This document shows positions 9,090-16,746 of a stretch of DNA of 47,190 nucleotides, in pieces. Each line of letters starts with the position of its first letter. Positions within the stretch are counted from its first letter, which is position 1. Below the pieces are notes generated by a model. The model was not told the DNA's origin. It saw nothing but the letters and a program-made list of their open reading frames with translations, and did no database searches. Position numbers and translations under genes: made by a program. This stretch comes from Actinomycetota bacterium (GTDB taxonomy: Bacteria > Actinomycetota > Actinomycetes > Nanopelagicales > Nanopelagicaceae): the NCBI GenBank assembly GCA_026392825.1, contig JAPLBF010000024.1, forward strand, positions 1 through 47,190, given 5' to 3'.

Positions 9090-10234
9090 TAGCGGGCTAC
9101 TTTCGAGATATGTTCTTGGGCGATCCGTCGCGCATCATTCTCGATAGCACTGACATCGGCTAAATCTCTAATGGAACCCGCTGATTTAGAGCCTAGCGCC
9201 TGAACTACTTCTTCCACGGTTTCGATAATAGAGGTAAAGCCAATTTTTCCCTCAATAAAGGCTGCAACACAAACTTCGTTAGCTGCATTGAAGATAGCCG
9301 GCAGCCCTCCACCTAATTCTCCACAGCGCCTGGCTAAATCAATCGCTGGAAATCTCTCATTGTCGATCGGCTCAAAACTCCAAGTATGTGACTTTGACCA
9401 ATCAAGAGGAGTGGTTGCACCTTTAACTCGATCTGGGTAATTCATCGCGAACGAGATTGGTCCCTTCATATTTGGCGGTGATGCCTGTGCAATAGTCGAA
9501 CCGTCAACATATTGCACCATTGAATGAATAACCGATTGCGGATGGATCACAGCTTCAATCTGCGAATATGGCATATCGAATAAGTAGTGCGCTTCAATTA
9601 TTTCTAAACCTTTATTCATCAAAGTAGCCGAATTGATAGTAACTACCGGACCCATTGACCAAGTCGGATGGTTGAGCGCCTCAACAACTGTTATATCGCT
9701 CAGATCTTTACGCTCGCGAAATGGTCCCCCACTCGCAGTTAAAACTAGTTTAGAAACTTCCCGTTTGCTTCCACCCATTAGGCATTGCCACAGCGCTGAA
9801 TGCTCTGAATCCACTGGTAGAAGTTGATCTGTTTTGGCGATCGACATAACTAAATCACCACCTGCTACTAGTGATTCCTTATTGGCTAAAGCAACCCGAT
9901 TTCCAACTTTTAGCGCGGCCAGCGTTGGTGCAAGACCAATGGATCCGGTGATTCCATTTAATACAACATCACTTGTGATTGCGGCAATTTCGGTTGATGC
10001 ATCTGGGCCATCGATTACCGTTGCATCTGGCAGTGCGCTTTTAATTAAATCTGCGCCTTTTGTAACACCGATTACTCGAACTTTGAATCTCTTAGCTTGA
10101 TCGACGATTAGATTGGGGTTATTTCCCGCTGATGTAATTGCAACAACACGAAAGAGCGATGGGTTGGCTTCAACAATTTCTAACGCTTGCACACCTATGG
10201 AACCAGTTGATCCCAGAATCACTAAATCTTTCAT
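9089..10234 (-). CDS. dxr: 1-deoxy-D-xylulose 5-phosphate reductoisomerase
   Basis: First committed enzyme of the MEP pathway; NADPH-dependent conversion of DXP to MEP. The protein (381 aa from this start) has the nucleotide-binding motif GSTGSIG at residues 8-14, the catalytic/metal segment LPVDSEHSALWQ and the flexible-loop region NHPTWSMG. ATG at 10234 (MKDLVILGSTGSIG) is preferred over TTG at 10240, which only adds two residues. The ribosome binding site is weak (CAGG at about 7 nt). The gene starts 15 bp after the ureohydrolase stop and ends overlapping the rseP start. Confidence 0.96.
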   Translation of the reverse strand: MKDLVILGSTGSIGVQALEIVEANPSLFRVVAITSAGNNPNLIVDQAKRFKVRVIGVTKGADLIKSALPDATVIDGPDASTEIAAITSDVVLNGITGSIGLAPTLAALKVGNRVALANKESLVAGGDLVMSIAKTDQLLPVDSEHSALWQCLMGGSKREVSKLVLTASGGPFRERKDLSDITVVEALNHPTWSMGPVVTINSATLMNKGLEIIEAHYLFDMPYSQIEAVIHPQSVIHSMVQYVDGSTIAQASPPNMKGPISFAMNYPDRVKGATTPLDWSKSHTWSFEPIDNERFPAIDLARRCGELGGGLPAIFNAANEVCVAAFIEGKIGFTSIIETVEEVVQALGSKSAGSIRDLADVSAIENDARRIAQEHISKVAR

Positions 10235-10249
10235 CGTCAAACCTGGTTA

Positions 10250-11248
10250 TTAACGATCTAACAAATTTTGAGTCGGAGAATATGGAGTGCCGCTGCGACG
10301 CTTAGCGATCGCGGATAAAGCTTCGAGCACAACACGGTTAGCCAAGATTGAAGTTATATCTGCAGAATCAAAAGGTGGAGCAACTTCAACAATATCGATT
10401 CCGACAACTGGCAGTTCTAGACAAATTCGGCGGACCGCTTCTAGTAATTCGCGACTGGTCATTCCACCAGGTTCGGGAGTACCGGTGCCCGGTGCCATTC
10501 CTGGATCAACAACATCAATATCCACCGAGAGAAATACTCCATCGCAGCCATCAGTTAACGTTGCAAAGGATTCATCTAAAACCGTATTTAAGCCACGGTG
10601 GTGGATTTCGGTCATTTCGTATGAGCGCATTCCTTGATCGCGCATCCAGTCCAATGTTTTACTATCCGGCCAGTAGCCACGTAAACCTAACTGCAAGAAT
10701 CGATCTCCACGCACTGAACCACTTTCGATCAAGCGACGCATTGGTGTGCCGTGACCAATTAAAGCGCCAAATTGATCTTCACCTGTGTCCGCGTGTGCGT
10801 CAAAGTGGATCATTGAAATTTTTCCTTGACCACGATGATTTGCAATACCTGCAACGTCGGCGGATGCGATCGAGTGATCTCCCCCAAGTACTACTGCAAT
10901 CTTTCCTGCGCGCGAGATCTTCTCTGTCGCTGCCTCGAGGACCTTAAGTGATTTCACTAGATCTCCGGGTGGCATCAACAAGTCGCCTGCATCATAAACT
11001 TTGAGAGCCTTAAAAGCATCGATACGCAGGGCCAAGTGCGGACGCTCTGCATCGTGTGGCAAATAATCTCCACCACGAATTGCTTGTGGGCCAAACTTCG
11101 CACCTGATCTATGGGATGTTCCAGAATCAATTGGCGCACCAACAATAATTACATCGGCATCGGCATATGACTTTGGATCATCTAGATCACATTGCGGGAT
11201 TCCAAGAAATGTAAAACTTGGTCCATACATATTGCCGTGGTTAACCAT
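10250..11248 (-). CDS. Agmatinase-type ureohydrolase (agmatinase or guanidinobutyrase/guanidinopropionase)
   Basis: Manganese-dependent hydrolase that releases urea from a guanidino compound such as agmatine, yielding putrescine. The 332-aa protein has all family metal ligands: His125 (GGDHS), Asp150, His152 and Asp154 (DAHAD), and Asp243 and Asp245 (SVDIDVVDP). The family cannot be split into agmatinase, guanidinobutyrase or guanidinopropionase by eye. The context (Pot transporter, FAD amine oxidase, aldehyde dehydrogenase) favours agmatinase or guanidinobutyrase feeding the same catabolic route. TATCCT lies 6 nt before the ATG, consistent with its own leaderless transcript. Confidence 0.88.
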   Translation of the reverse strand: MVNHGNMYGPSFTFLGIPQCDLDDPKSYADADVIIVGAPIDSGTSHRSGAKFGPQAIRGGDYLPHDAERPHLALRIDAFKALKVYDAGDLLMPPGDLVKSLKVLEAATEKISRAGKIAVVLGGDHSIASADVAGIANHRGQGKISMIHFDAHADTGEDQFGALIGHGTPMRRLIESGSVRGDRFLQLGLRGYWPDSKTLDWMRDQGMRSYEMTEIHHRGLNTVLDESFATLTDGCDGVFLSVDIDVVDPGMAPGTGTPEPGGMTSRELLEAVRRICLELPVVGIDIVEVAPPFDSADITSILANRVVLEALSAIAKRRSGTPYSPTQNLLDR

Positions 11249-11254
11249 TGGTTA

Positions 11255-11260
11255 AGGATA
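11255..11260 (-). promoter_or_regulatory. Putative -10 (TATCCT) for leaderless ureohydrolase gene
   Basis: TATCCT fits TANNNT and ends 6 nt before the ATG at 11248. It lies in the 23-bp gap downstream of the FAD oxidase gene. The ureohydrolase could therefore be transcribed independently of the Pot operon. Confidence 0.45.
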
Positions 11261-11271
11261 GGCGCTTTTCT

Positions 11272-12684
11272 TTAGGAATCGAAACCTAGGCCAAGTGAAT
11301 CTAAGAATTTAAGCCAGAGATTGCGCTTACCACCGTTCTTATCTGCCTGATTTATCGACCATTGCGTAAGGCGAATAAAGATAAAGCGGAACGGCTCTGG
11401 TGGAAATGGCATCGGCTTTCTTTGGACCATGCGCAATTGCGTGCGCTCGTTCTCAACGCCATCCAAGATATCAAGCATGACTTGTGCACCAAATCGCGTT
11501 GAGCCAACTCCAAGGCCGGTGTAACCCAAAACATAGGCAACGCGACCGCTATAGGCAGTCCCCCAAAAAGGTGAGAAGCGCGAGCAAGTATCAATCGCAC
11601 CGCCCCAGCCATGTGTGAACTTGATTCCTGTGAGCTGGGGAAATGTCTCAAGGAATGCTTCGGCTAAATGCGCGTAAGTTTCGGCGTCAGTTTCATATTC
11701 CTGGCGAACTTTTCCGCGGAAGTTATATATCGCATCGTATCCGCCCCATAAAATCTCGTTATCTTTGGTCATACGATAATAGTGGAATTGATTTCCGGCA
11801 TCTGAAAGACCTTCGCGATCCTTCCATCCAATGGAATCAAGTTGTTCTGCGGTCAATGGCTCGGTAACTAACTGGAAATCATAAACAGGAACTACATACT
11901 TATGAGCACGCTTAATAAGAGATTTAAAGACGTTCGTCGCAAGTGCGACTTTATTTGCATAGACGCTGCCGTAAGGCGTGTGCACAATCATTCCATTTTT
12001 GGTTCGCTCAAGTCGTTCAACTTGTGAGTTTTCAAATATCTTCACACCTAATTTAATGCAGGCGCGTTCTAGGCCCCAGACCAGTCGTGCTGGATCTACA
12101 AGAGCAGTGCCATCTGGATCCCAGAGCGCTCCTTTATAAATTGGAGACTTTATGCGAGCTTGTATTTCTGCTTGGCTCAATAGTTCTACATTGTCACCAA
12201 ATGAATTTCGCAGTTGGGCTTCTTCGGCTAGGCCTTCCATCTGCCAGTCTTCTACCGCTACTCGGTACTCACCGTTCCACTCAAAATTACAATCAATTCC
12301 GTATTTGGTGATTGTCGCTTCGATGGCATCTAGATTTTCGCGCCCTAACCGCTCGATAACCGCCATCTCATCTTTAAAGCGGCTATAGCCATTCATAAAT
12401 CCATGGGTCAGTGAGTAACTACAGAAACCTCCGTTGCGGCCGGAAGCACCTGCTCCGGTTTCGCGCTGTTCAACCACGATAACTTCTCTTTCGGGGTTGG
12501 CTTCTTTTGCTAATAGTGCGGTCCATAGCCCGGTGTAGCCAGCGCCGACAATACAAAGATCGGCGGTCACATCACCAATGAGTGTTGGGTGTGGCAGCGG
12601 TTCAAGCGGATCTTCATCCAGCCAGTAAAGCTGCGGTTGCATTAACGATAAATGTTTAAGAATCGATGGGTCGATGTTCGCCAT
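11272..12684 (-). CDS. FAD-dependent amine oxidase of the DAO family (gamma-glutamylputrescine oxidase-like)
   Basis: Flavoprotein of about 470 aa, D-amino-acid-oxidase/glycine-oxidase fold. The N-terminal dinucleotide motif reads CIVGAGYTGLWTALLA (about 43-58), followed by GAGASGRNGGFCS. The C-terminal FAD motif includes YVLGYTGLGVGSTRFGAQVM. Its closest recognisable family is PuuB/OrdL, which oxidises putrescine-type amines to aminoaldehydes with release of ammonia and hydrogen peroxide. The start is ATG at 12684; GTG at 12687 is directly upstream in frame. The Shine-Dalgarno GGAAAG is part of a hairpin (12690-12708). It follows potC by 61 bp. The exact substrate is inferred from context only. 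Confidence 0.85.
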   Translation of the reverse strand: MANIDPSILKHLSLMQPQLYWLDEDPLEPLPHPTLIGDVTADLCIVGAGYTGLWTALLAKEANPEREVIVVEQRETGAGASGRNGGFCSYSLTHGFMNGYSRFKDEMAVIERLGRENLDAIEATITKYGIDCNFEWNGEYRVAVEDWQMEGLAEEAQLRNSFGDNVELLSQAEIQARIKSPIYKGALWDPDGTALVDPARLVWGLERACIKLGVKIFENSQVERLERTKNGMIVHTPYGSVYANKVALATNVFKSLIKRAHKYVVPVYDFQLVTEPLTAEQLDSIGWKDREGLSDAGNQFHYYRMTKDNEILWGGYDAIYNFRGKVRQEYETDAETYAHLAEAFLETFPQLTGIKFTHGWGGAIDTCSRFSPFWGTAYSGRVAYVLGYTGLGVGSTRFGAQVMLDILDGVENERTQLRMVQRKPMPFPPEPFRFIFIRLTQWSINQADKNGGKRNLWLKFLDSLGLGFDS

Positions 12685-12689
12685 CACGC

Positions 12690-12708
12690 TTTCCGGTTAA
12701 ACCGGAAA
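12690..12708 (-). promoter_or_regulatory. Perfect inverted repeat covering the oxidase ribosome binding site
   Basis: TTTCCGGTT-A-AACCGGAAA is a perfect 9+1+9 repeat. As RNA on the minus strand it can form a 7-bp stem with a 5-nt loop. Its 3' arm contains GGAAA, part of the Shine-Dalgarno of the FAD oxidase. It has no U-run, so it is a poor terminator. Occlusion of the ribosome binding site or mRNA processing after potC are the likely roles. Confidence 0.6.
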
Positions 12709-12745
12709 TCACCTCTGCAATTACTAGTAGTAGTTGGACGTTATA

Positions 12746-13582
12746 TTAGCGGGCTTTACGGCGATTGACGAACTGACCCGCTATAACGATCGCAAGTGCT
12801 AAGAAAAACATTGCAGAACCGATCACGTTAGCCTGTGCGGGAATTCCGCGCGCCGCTGCGGTATATACAAATTTAGGGAAAGTTGTAACAGTTCCAGAGT
12901 TAAAGTTAGTAATAATAAAATCGTCGAAAGATAAGCTAAAGGCAAGAAGTGCCGCCCCTGCTATTCCTGGGGCAACAAGTGGAAGTGTCACACGTCTGAA
13001 AGTTTGAAATTCATTGGCATAAAGATCCATAGCAGCTTGTTCTAAGCGAGGGTCAAGGCTTGCAATACGCGCTTTTACAGTCACGACGACGAATGAGATG
13101 CAGAACATTACGTGAGCGATAACAGTTGGCCAAAAGCCTGGGTTGATTTTGAATACCAGGAATAGTGATAAAAGTGATGCACCTAAGACAATTTCTGGAG
13201 TTGCCATTGGCAAGAAAATTAAGAGATTTGAGGTAGAACGTCCCTTAAATTTATGGCGCCCGATTGCAAAAGCAATCATTGTTCCTAAGATTGTCGAGAA
13301 TATTGTTGCCAGTAAACCAATCTTGATCGAGTTAGCTAGTGCTGTGCATACTTCGGGCGCACCACACGGATTCATCCAATTATCTAGCGTGAATCCCTTC
13401 CAGATTAAGTTGCTCTTACCGGAATCATTGAAGGAGAAGGCGAAGGTGTAGGCAACTGGAATGAATAGGTAAGTGAAGGCGATCACCATATAAACGCGGA
13501 TTAAATTTCGCCCAAACCAACGCTGGAATCTTGCCCCCAAAGGAATGGTTGGAATTGTGGCATCGATAACTTTCTTACTCAT
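12746..13582 (-). CDS. potC: Polyamine ABC transporter permease, PotC type
   Basis: Inner-membrane permease (278 aa, about six membrane helices) of the spermidine/putrescine class. The EAA loop with DLYANEFQTFRRVTLPLVAPGIAGAAL-type sequence lies around residues 186-212, the site that contacts the ATPase. The LSFDDFIITNFNSG segment is typical of PotC/PotI. The start ATG overlaps the potB stop by 4 nt (ATGA), so the two permeases are coupled and should be made in equal amounts. Confidence 0.94.
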   Translation of the reverse strand: MSKKVIDATIPTIPLGARFQRWFGRNLIRVYMVIAFTYLFIPVAYTFAFSFNDSGKSNLIWKGFTLDNWMNPCGAPEVCTALANSIKIGLLATIFSTILGTMIAFAIGRHKFKGRSTSNLLIFLPMATPEIVLGASLLSLFLVFKINPGFWPTVIAHVMFCISFVVVTVKARIASLDPRLEQAAMDLYANEFQTFRRVTLPLVAPGIAGAALLAFSLSFDDFIITNFNSGTVTTFPKFVYTAAARGIPAQANVIGSAMFFLALAIVIAGQFVNRRKAR

Positions 13583-14427
13583 ACCAACTCCTCCGTTCCT
13601 GCTTTACGAATATATAGGGTGACCAGAATCAGAATTGCCGCCATTAAGGTAAATGAAAGCGCTGCGGCAGTTGGGTAATCCACAATCTTGAAGTATCTAG
13701 ATTCAATTACGTTACCAATCATCTTGGTGTTCGGGCTTCCCAAGATTGCGGCATTTACGTAATCACCTGCCGCAGGAATGAAGGTCAATAAAGTACCTGC
13801 AACTACTCCTGGCATTGACAAAGGAAGAGTCACCTTCCGAAAGGTTGTAAAAGCGTTCGCATATAGGTCACCAGATGCTTCAAGAGTTCTTGGATCTATA
13901 CGGTCAATGGATGCATATAACGGCAAGGTCATAAATGGAAGGAAGTTGTAAGTCATGCCCATTACGACTGCAAAGGAGGTTGATGTAAGCGTTGTGCTCG
14001 GACTGATTATTCCGATAGTCCGCAGAGTTGGTACGACAAAGCCTTCTTCGCCGAGGATCTGTTTCCAGGCAACTGTACGAAGTAAGAAAGAAGTGAAAAA
14101 CGGTGCAACAACTAGTACAAGTAAGAAATTCTTGAATTTTCCGCCTTTAAATGCGATCGCATAAGCCAACGGATAAGAAATAGCCAGTGCGAGAACTGTT
14201 GCAATTAGAGCGTAAACAAATGAGCGGCTAAACTGTTCTCTATTTTCTATAAAAGCATCAATGTAGTTTTGAAAACGAAGAGTCTGCTCGTATTGACCGG
14301 TATCTCCCCCAGCGATCGGAGTTTGGGTTGACGTCTGAGCTAAATTAAGGATCGGCAGAATAAAGAAGGTAAAGAGAAAGAGAAACCCGGGAAGTAATAG
14401 CAGGTAAGGGGTACGAATCTTTCCCAT
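13579..14427 (-). CDS. potB: Polyamine ABC transporter permease, PotB type
   Basis: Second permease subunit (282 aa, about six membrane helices). It has an N-terminal periplasmic-loop region after the first helix, typical of PotB/PotH, and an EAA loop with DLYANAFTTFRKVTLPLSMPGVVAG around residues 187-212. The AGDYVNAAILG segment is characteristic of this subfamily. It follows potA by 12 bp and overlaps potC by 4 nt. It pairs with potC to form the membrane channel. Confidence 0.94.
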   Translation of the reverse strand: MGKIRTPYLLLLPGFLFLFTFFILPILNLAQTSTQTPIAGGDTGQYEQTLRFQNYIDAFIENREQFSRSFVYALIATVLALAISYPLAYAIAFKGGKFKNFLLVLVVAPFFTSFLLRTVAWKQILGEEGFVVPTLRTIGIISPSTTLTSTSFAVVMGMTYNFLPFMTLPLYASIDRIDPRTLEASGDLYANAFTTFRKVTLPLSMPGVVAGTLLTFIPAAGDYVNAAILGSPNTKMIGNVIESRYFKIVDYPTAAALSFTLMAAILILVTLYIRKAGTEELV

Positions 14428-14439
14428 CGTTGCTTCTAC

Positions 14440-15450
14440 TTATTCTTCGTCTAGTACTTCAGGATTAACTTCTGAACCAGCTGTTACATCTTCATCTCCC
14501 CGAAGTGCGAAGGTAAAGATTGGGTTCCAAGAGATATTTACTGCATCACCCTTGTTAAATGGCGCTACTCCATCGTCGTTTTGTTCAAAGACAATTAACT
14601 CTGCATAAATCGAGTTATCAACTGCGTGAGAGCGCTTCTTTGGAAGCGAAATCTTCTGTCCGTACAAATCAGCGATTATTGAATCTCCGTCATTTCCGGA
14701 GATAGTTCCTTTAATCAAATTAGATTGACCTAAGAAGTTGGCAACAAAAGCAGTCTCGGGGTTGTCATAGAGATCAGCGGGTGAACCCATCTGTTCAATC
14801 TGGCCTTCATTCATAACCGCAATGGTGTCAGCCATTGTCATGGCTTCTTCTTGATCGTGGGTTACGTGAACGAAGGTAAGGCCAACTTCCTTTTGAATCC
14901 ATTTAAGTTCGATCTGCATCTGGCGACGTAACTTCAAGTCAAGAGCGCCCAGTGGTTCATCAAGCAAAAGAAGCGCTGGACGGTTAACAATGGCGCGGGC
15001 TAGTGCGATACGTTGCTGTTGCCCACCAGAAAGTTGTGTTGGTTTACGGCCGGCTAAATGTGGCAGTTCAACTAAGTTAAGAACTTTATTCACTTCTGCA
15101 TCAACATCTTTGATACCGCGGCGACGCAAGCCAAAAGCGATATTTTCAAAGATTGTTAAATGTGGAAACAAAGCGTAGTTCTGAAAGACGGTGTTAATTG
15201 GACGCTGGTAAGGCTTAGTTGTAGTGATATCTGTTTCGCCCAAGTGAATACTTCCGACAGTTGGTTCTTCAAGTCCAGCAATCATGCGCAGCGTTGTGGT
15301 CTTGCCACAACCATAAGGTCCAAGTAGCGCAAAGAATGAACCTTTAGGGATCGTAAGCGTCAGATCATCGACCGCTTTGAAATCACCATATTCTTTGGTG
15401 ATTCGTGTGAGAATTAAATCCCCACGTGCAGTACTTGCATCAAAAGACAC
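14440..15450 (-). CDS. potA: Polyamine ABC transporter ATP-binding protein, PotA type
   Basis: ATPase subunit of 336 aa driving polyamine import. Walker A is GPYGCGKTT (G44 to T52; a Tyr replaces the more common Ser, at a variable position). The ABC signature LSGGQQQR is at 140-147 and Walker B LLLLDE at 160-165, followed by the switch-region His in HVTHDQEEA. The C-terminal part (from about 240) is a TOBE regulatory domain. The start is GTG at 15450, directly after the potD stop codon TAA with no gap, so translation is coupled. Confidence 0.95.
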   Translation of the reverse strand: MSFDASTARGDLILTRITKEYGDFKAVDDLTLTIPKGSFFALLGPYGCGKTTTLRMIAGLEEPTVGSIHLGETDITTTKPYQRPINTVFQNYALFPHLTIFENIAFGLRRRGIKDVDAEVNKVLNLVELPHLAGRKPTQLSGGQQQRIALARAIVNRPALLLLDEPLGALDLKLRRQMQIELKWIQKEVGLTFVHVTHDQEEAMTMADTIAVMNEGQIEQMGSPADLYDNPETAFVANFLGQSNLIKGTISGNDGDSIIADLYGQKISLPKKRSHAVDNSIYAELIVFEQNDDGVAPFNKGDAVNISWNPIFTFALRGDEDVTAGSEVNPEVLDEE

Positions 15451-16626
15451 TTAGTTTCCGGCGGCCTTCTGGAAAGCCTCGGTCCATGCGGTTTCTTCTG
15501 CTGGAGTAAGTGAACGGAACACGCTGAGGTTCTTCATAGTCGCATCCGTTGGGAAGATGTACTCACTCTTGGCAAGATCTGGATCAATCTTTTCCATCTC
15601 AGCTTGCGCACCCTTAACTGGCGTTACGTAGTTAACGTAAGCAGCAACTTCAGCGGCGATCGCTGGGTCGTAGTACCAGTTGATGAGTTTTTCAGCGCTG
15701 GCCTTAGCTTCAGCGGTGGCGGTGGATGGAATCATCATATTGTCACCAGAAATCGTTCCGCCTGATTCAGGAATTGTGAAGTCAAACTTGCCAGCGTTTT
15801 CACTAGCGAGAATAAACATATCGCCCGACCAACCAATAACTGCAGTTGCATCACCTGATGTCAGATCTTCAGCGTATTCATTACCCTTAACGCCACGGAT
15901 CCATCCATCTGAAATCTTTCCAGCCATGAAATCAATTGCATTCATATATTGATCTTCAGTTACAGTCGCTGGATCAGCACCTTGTGCTAACAAAATAATG
16001 CCGATTGTGTCGCGTAGTTCAGAGAGAACAACAATCTTTCCCTTATTTACTGGAGCAAAGAGATCATCGAGTGTGCGAACTCCCTTAGGGTTCTTTTCGG
16101 TATTCCAACCAAAGCCACCCATGATGCCTTGCCAGGTTAGAGTCTGCTCGCGATTAGGATCGTATGAAGGTGTTGCAAGAGTGTCGAGAATATTTGTTTT
16201 ATTTGGAATGTTTGCAGCATCAAACTTTTGGGCATAACCCAAGCGAATCCAGCGCGCTGCCATCCAGTCAGTTGGGCAGACTAGGTCGTAGCCAATATCT
16301 TCGTTTAGCTTTAGCTGTGCCTGCACTTTGCCAAAGAATTCATCGTTATCGTTGTAATCTTCGAAGTATTTAACATCAATTCCAGTTGATTCTGTGAACT
16401 TATCCAAAGTTGGATAGGTCTTCGCGTCTTCATCAAAATCTAAATACAGCGGCCAGTTTCCCCAACGGATTAAATCTCCACCTGCGCCAGAATCGCCACT
16501 TGAACCGCAAGCGGAGAGCGCACCAGCAGCGCCGACGCCACCAATTCCTGCAAGGACAGCGCGACGTGAAACACGTGCGTTAATTATTGAACGTGCTTCT
16601 GGTGATAGTGGTGACTTCTTAGCCAT
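15451..16626 (-). CDS. potD: Polyamine-binding lipoprotein, PotD type, with Tat-like signal
   Basis: Extracytoplasmic solute-binding protein of the Pot importer (391 aa). The N-terminus carries a twin-arginine motif (SRRAVLAG, Arg21-Arg22) followed by a hydrophobic stretch and a lipobox LSAC with Cys40, so it is probably a Tat-exported lipoprotein anchored to the membrane. The binding-protein fold follows, with features such as GWNTEKNPKG and NYVTPVKGA. The start ATG at 16626 has a strong AAGGAG 9 nt upstream; an in-frame extension to 16728 overlaps the promoter region and is rejected. It is the first gene of potDABC. The substrate could be putrescine, spermidine or both. Confidence 0.93.
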   Translation of the reverse strand: MAKKSPLSPEARSIINARVSRRAVLAGIGGVGAAGALSACGSSGDSGAGGDLIRWGNWPLYLDFDEDAKTYPTLDKFTESTGIDVKYFEDYNDNDEFFGKVQAQLKLNEDIGYDLVCPTDWMAARWIRLGYAQKFDAANIPNKTNILDTLATPSYDPNREQTLTWQGIMGGFGWNTEKNPKGVRTLDDLFAPVNKGKIVVLSELRDTIGIILLAQGADPATVTEDQYMNAIDFMAGKISDGWIRGVKGNEYAEDLTSGDATAVIGWSGDMFILASENAGKFDFTIPESGGTISGDNMMIPSTATAEAKASAEKLINWYYDPAIAAEVAAYVNYVTPVKGAQAEMEKIDPDLAKSEYIFPTDATMKNLSVFRSLTPAEETAWTEAFQKAAGN

Positions 16627-16665
16627 GTTGATGGGCTCCTTTTTTTCCGGAACAAGGGACGGTTG

Positions 16666-16705
16666 TGCAGGGCTCATTATGTAACTGATTTGCCCTGCAA
16701 GCCAA
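16666..16705 (-). promoter_or_regulatory. Putative potD promoter with operator-like inverted repeat
   Basis: A perfect 8-bp inverted repeat, TGCAGGGC (16666-16673) and GCCCTGCA (16692-16699), is separated by 18 bp. On the minus strand a good -10, CATAAT (16676-16681), lies between the arms. A possible -35, TTGGCT (16700-16705), is 18 bp upstream, so one arm sits in the spacer and the other at the start point. This layout suggests repressor control of polyamine uptake, but an RNA hairpin is also possible. The 118-bp gap (16627-16744) has no gene. Confidence 0.5.
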
Positions 16706-16727
16706 ACAATTTCGCTGTGATTTAGCA

Positions 16728-16746
16728 AAAAATTTTATAAATTTTT
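16728..16746. terminator. AT-only palindrome after the aldehyde dehydrogenase gene
   Basis: AAAAATTT-TAT-AAATTTTT is a perfect 8-bp inverted repeat overlapping the aldehyde dehydrogenase stop codon. It contains only A and T, so as RNA it is weak. It may assist termination before the potD promoter or act as an AT-rich upstream element; neither is certain. Confidence 0.3.

Noticed and set aside
15307-15335. Defective Walker A in PotA (Tyr in GPYGCGKTT)
   Set aside because: The substituted position is variable in the GxxGxGK(S/T) motif, so the ATPase site is intact.
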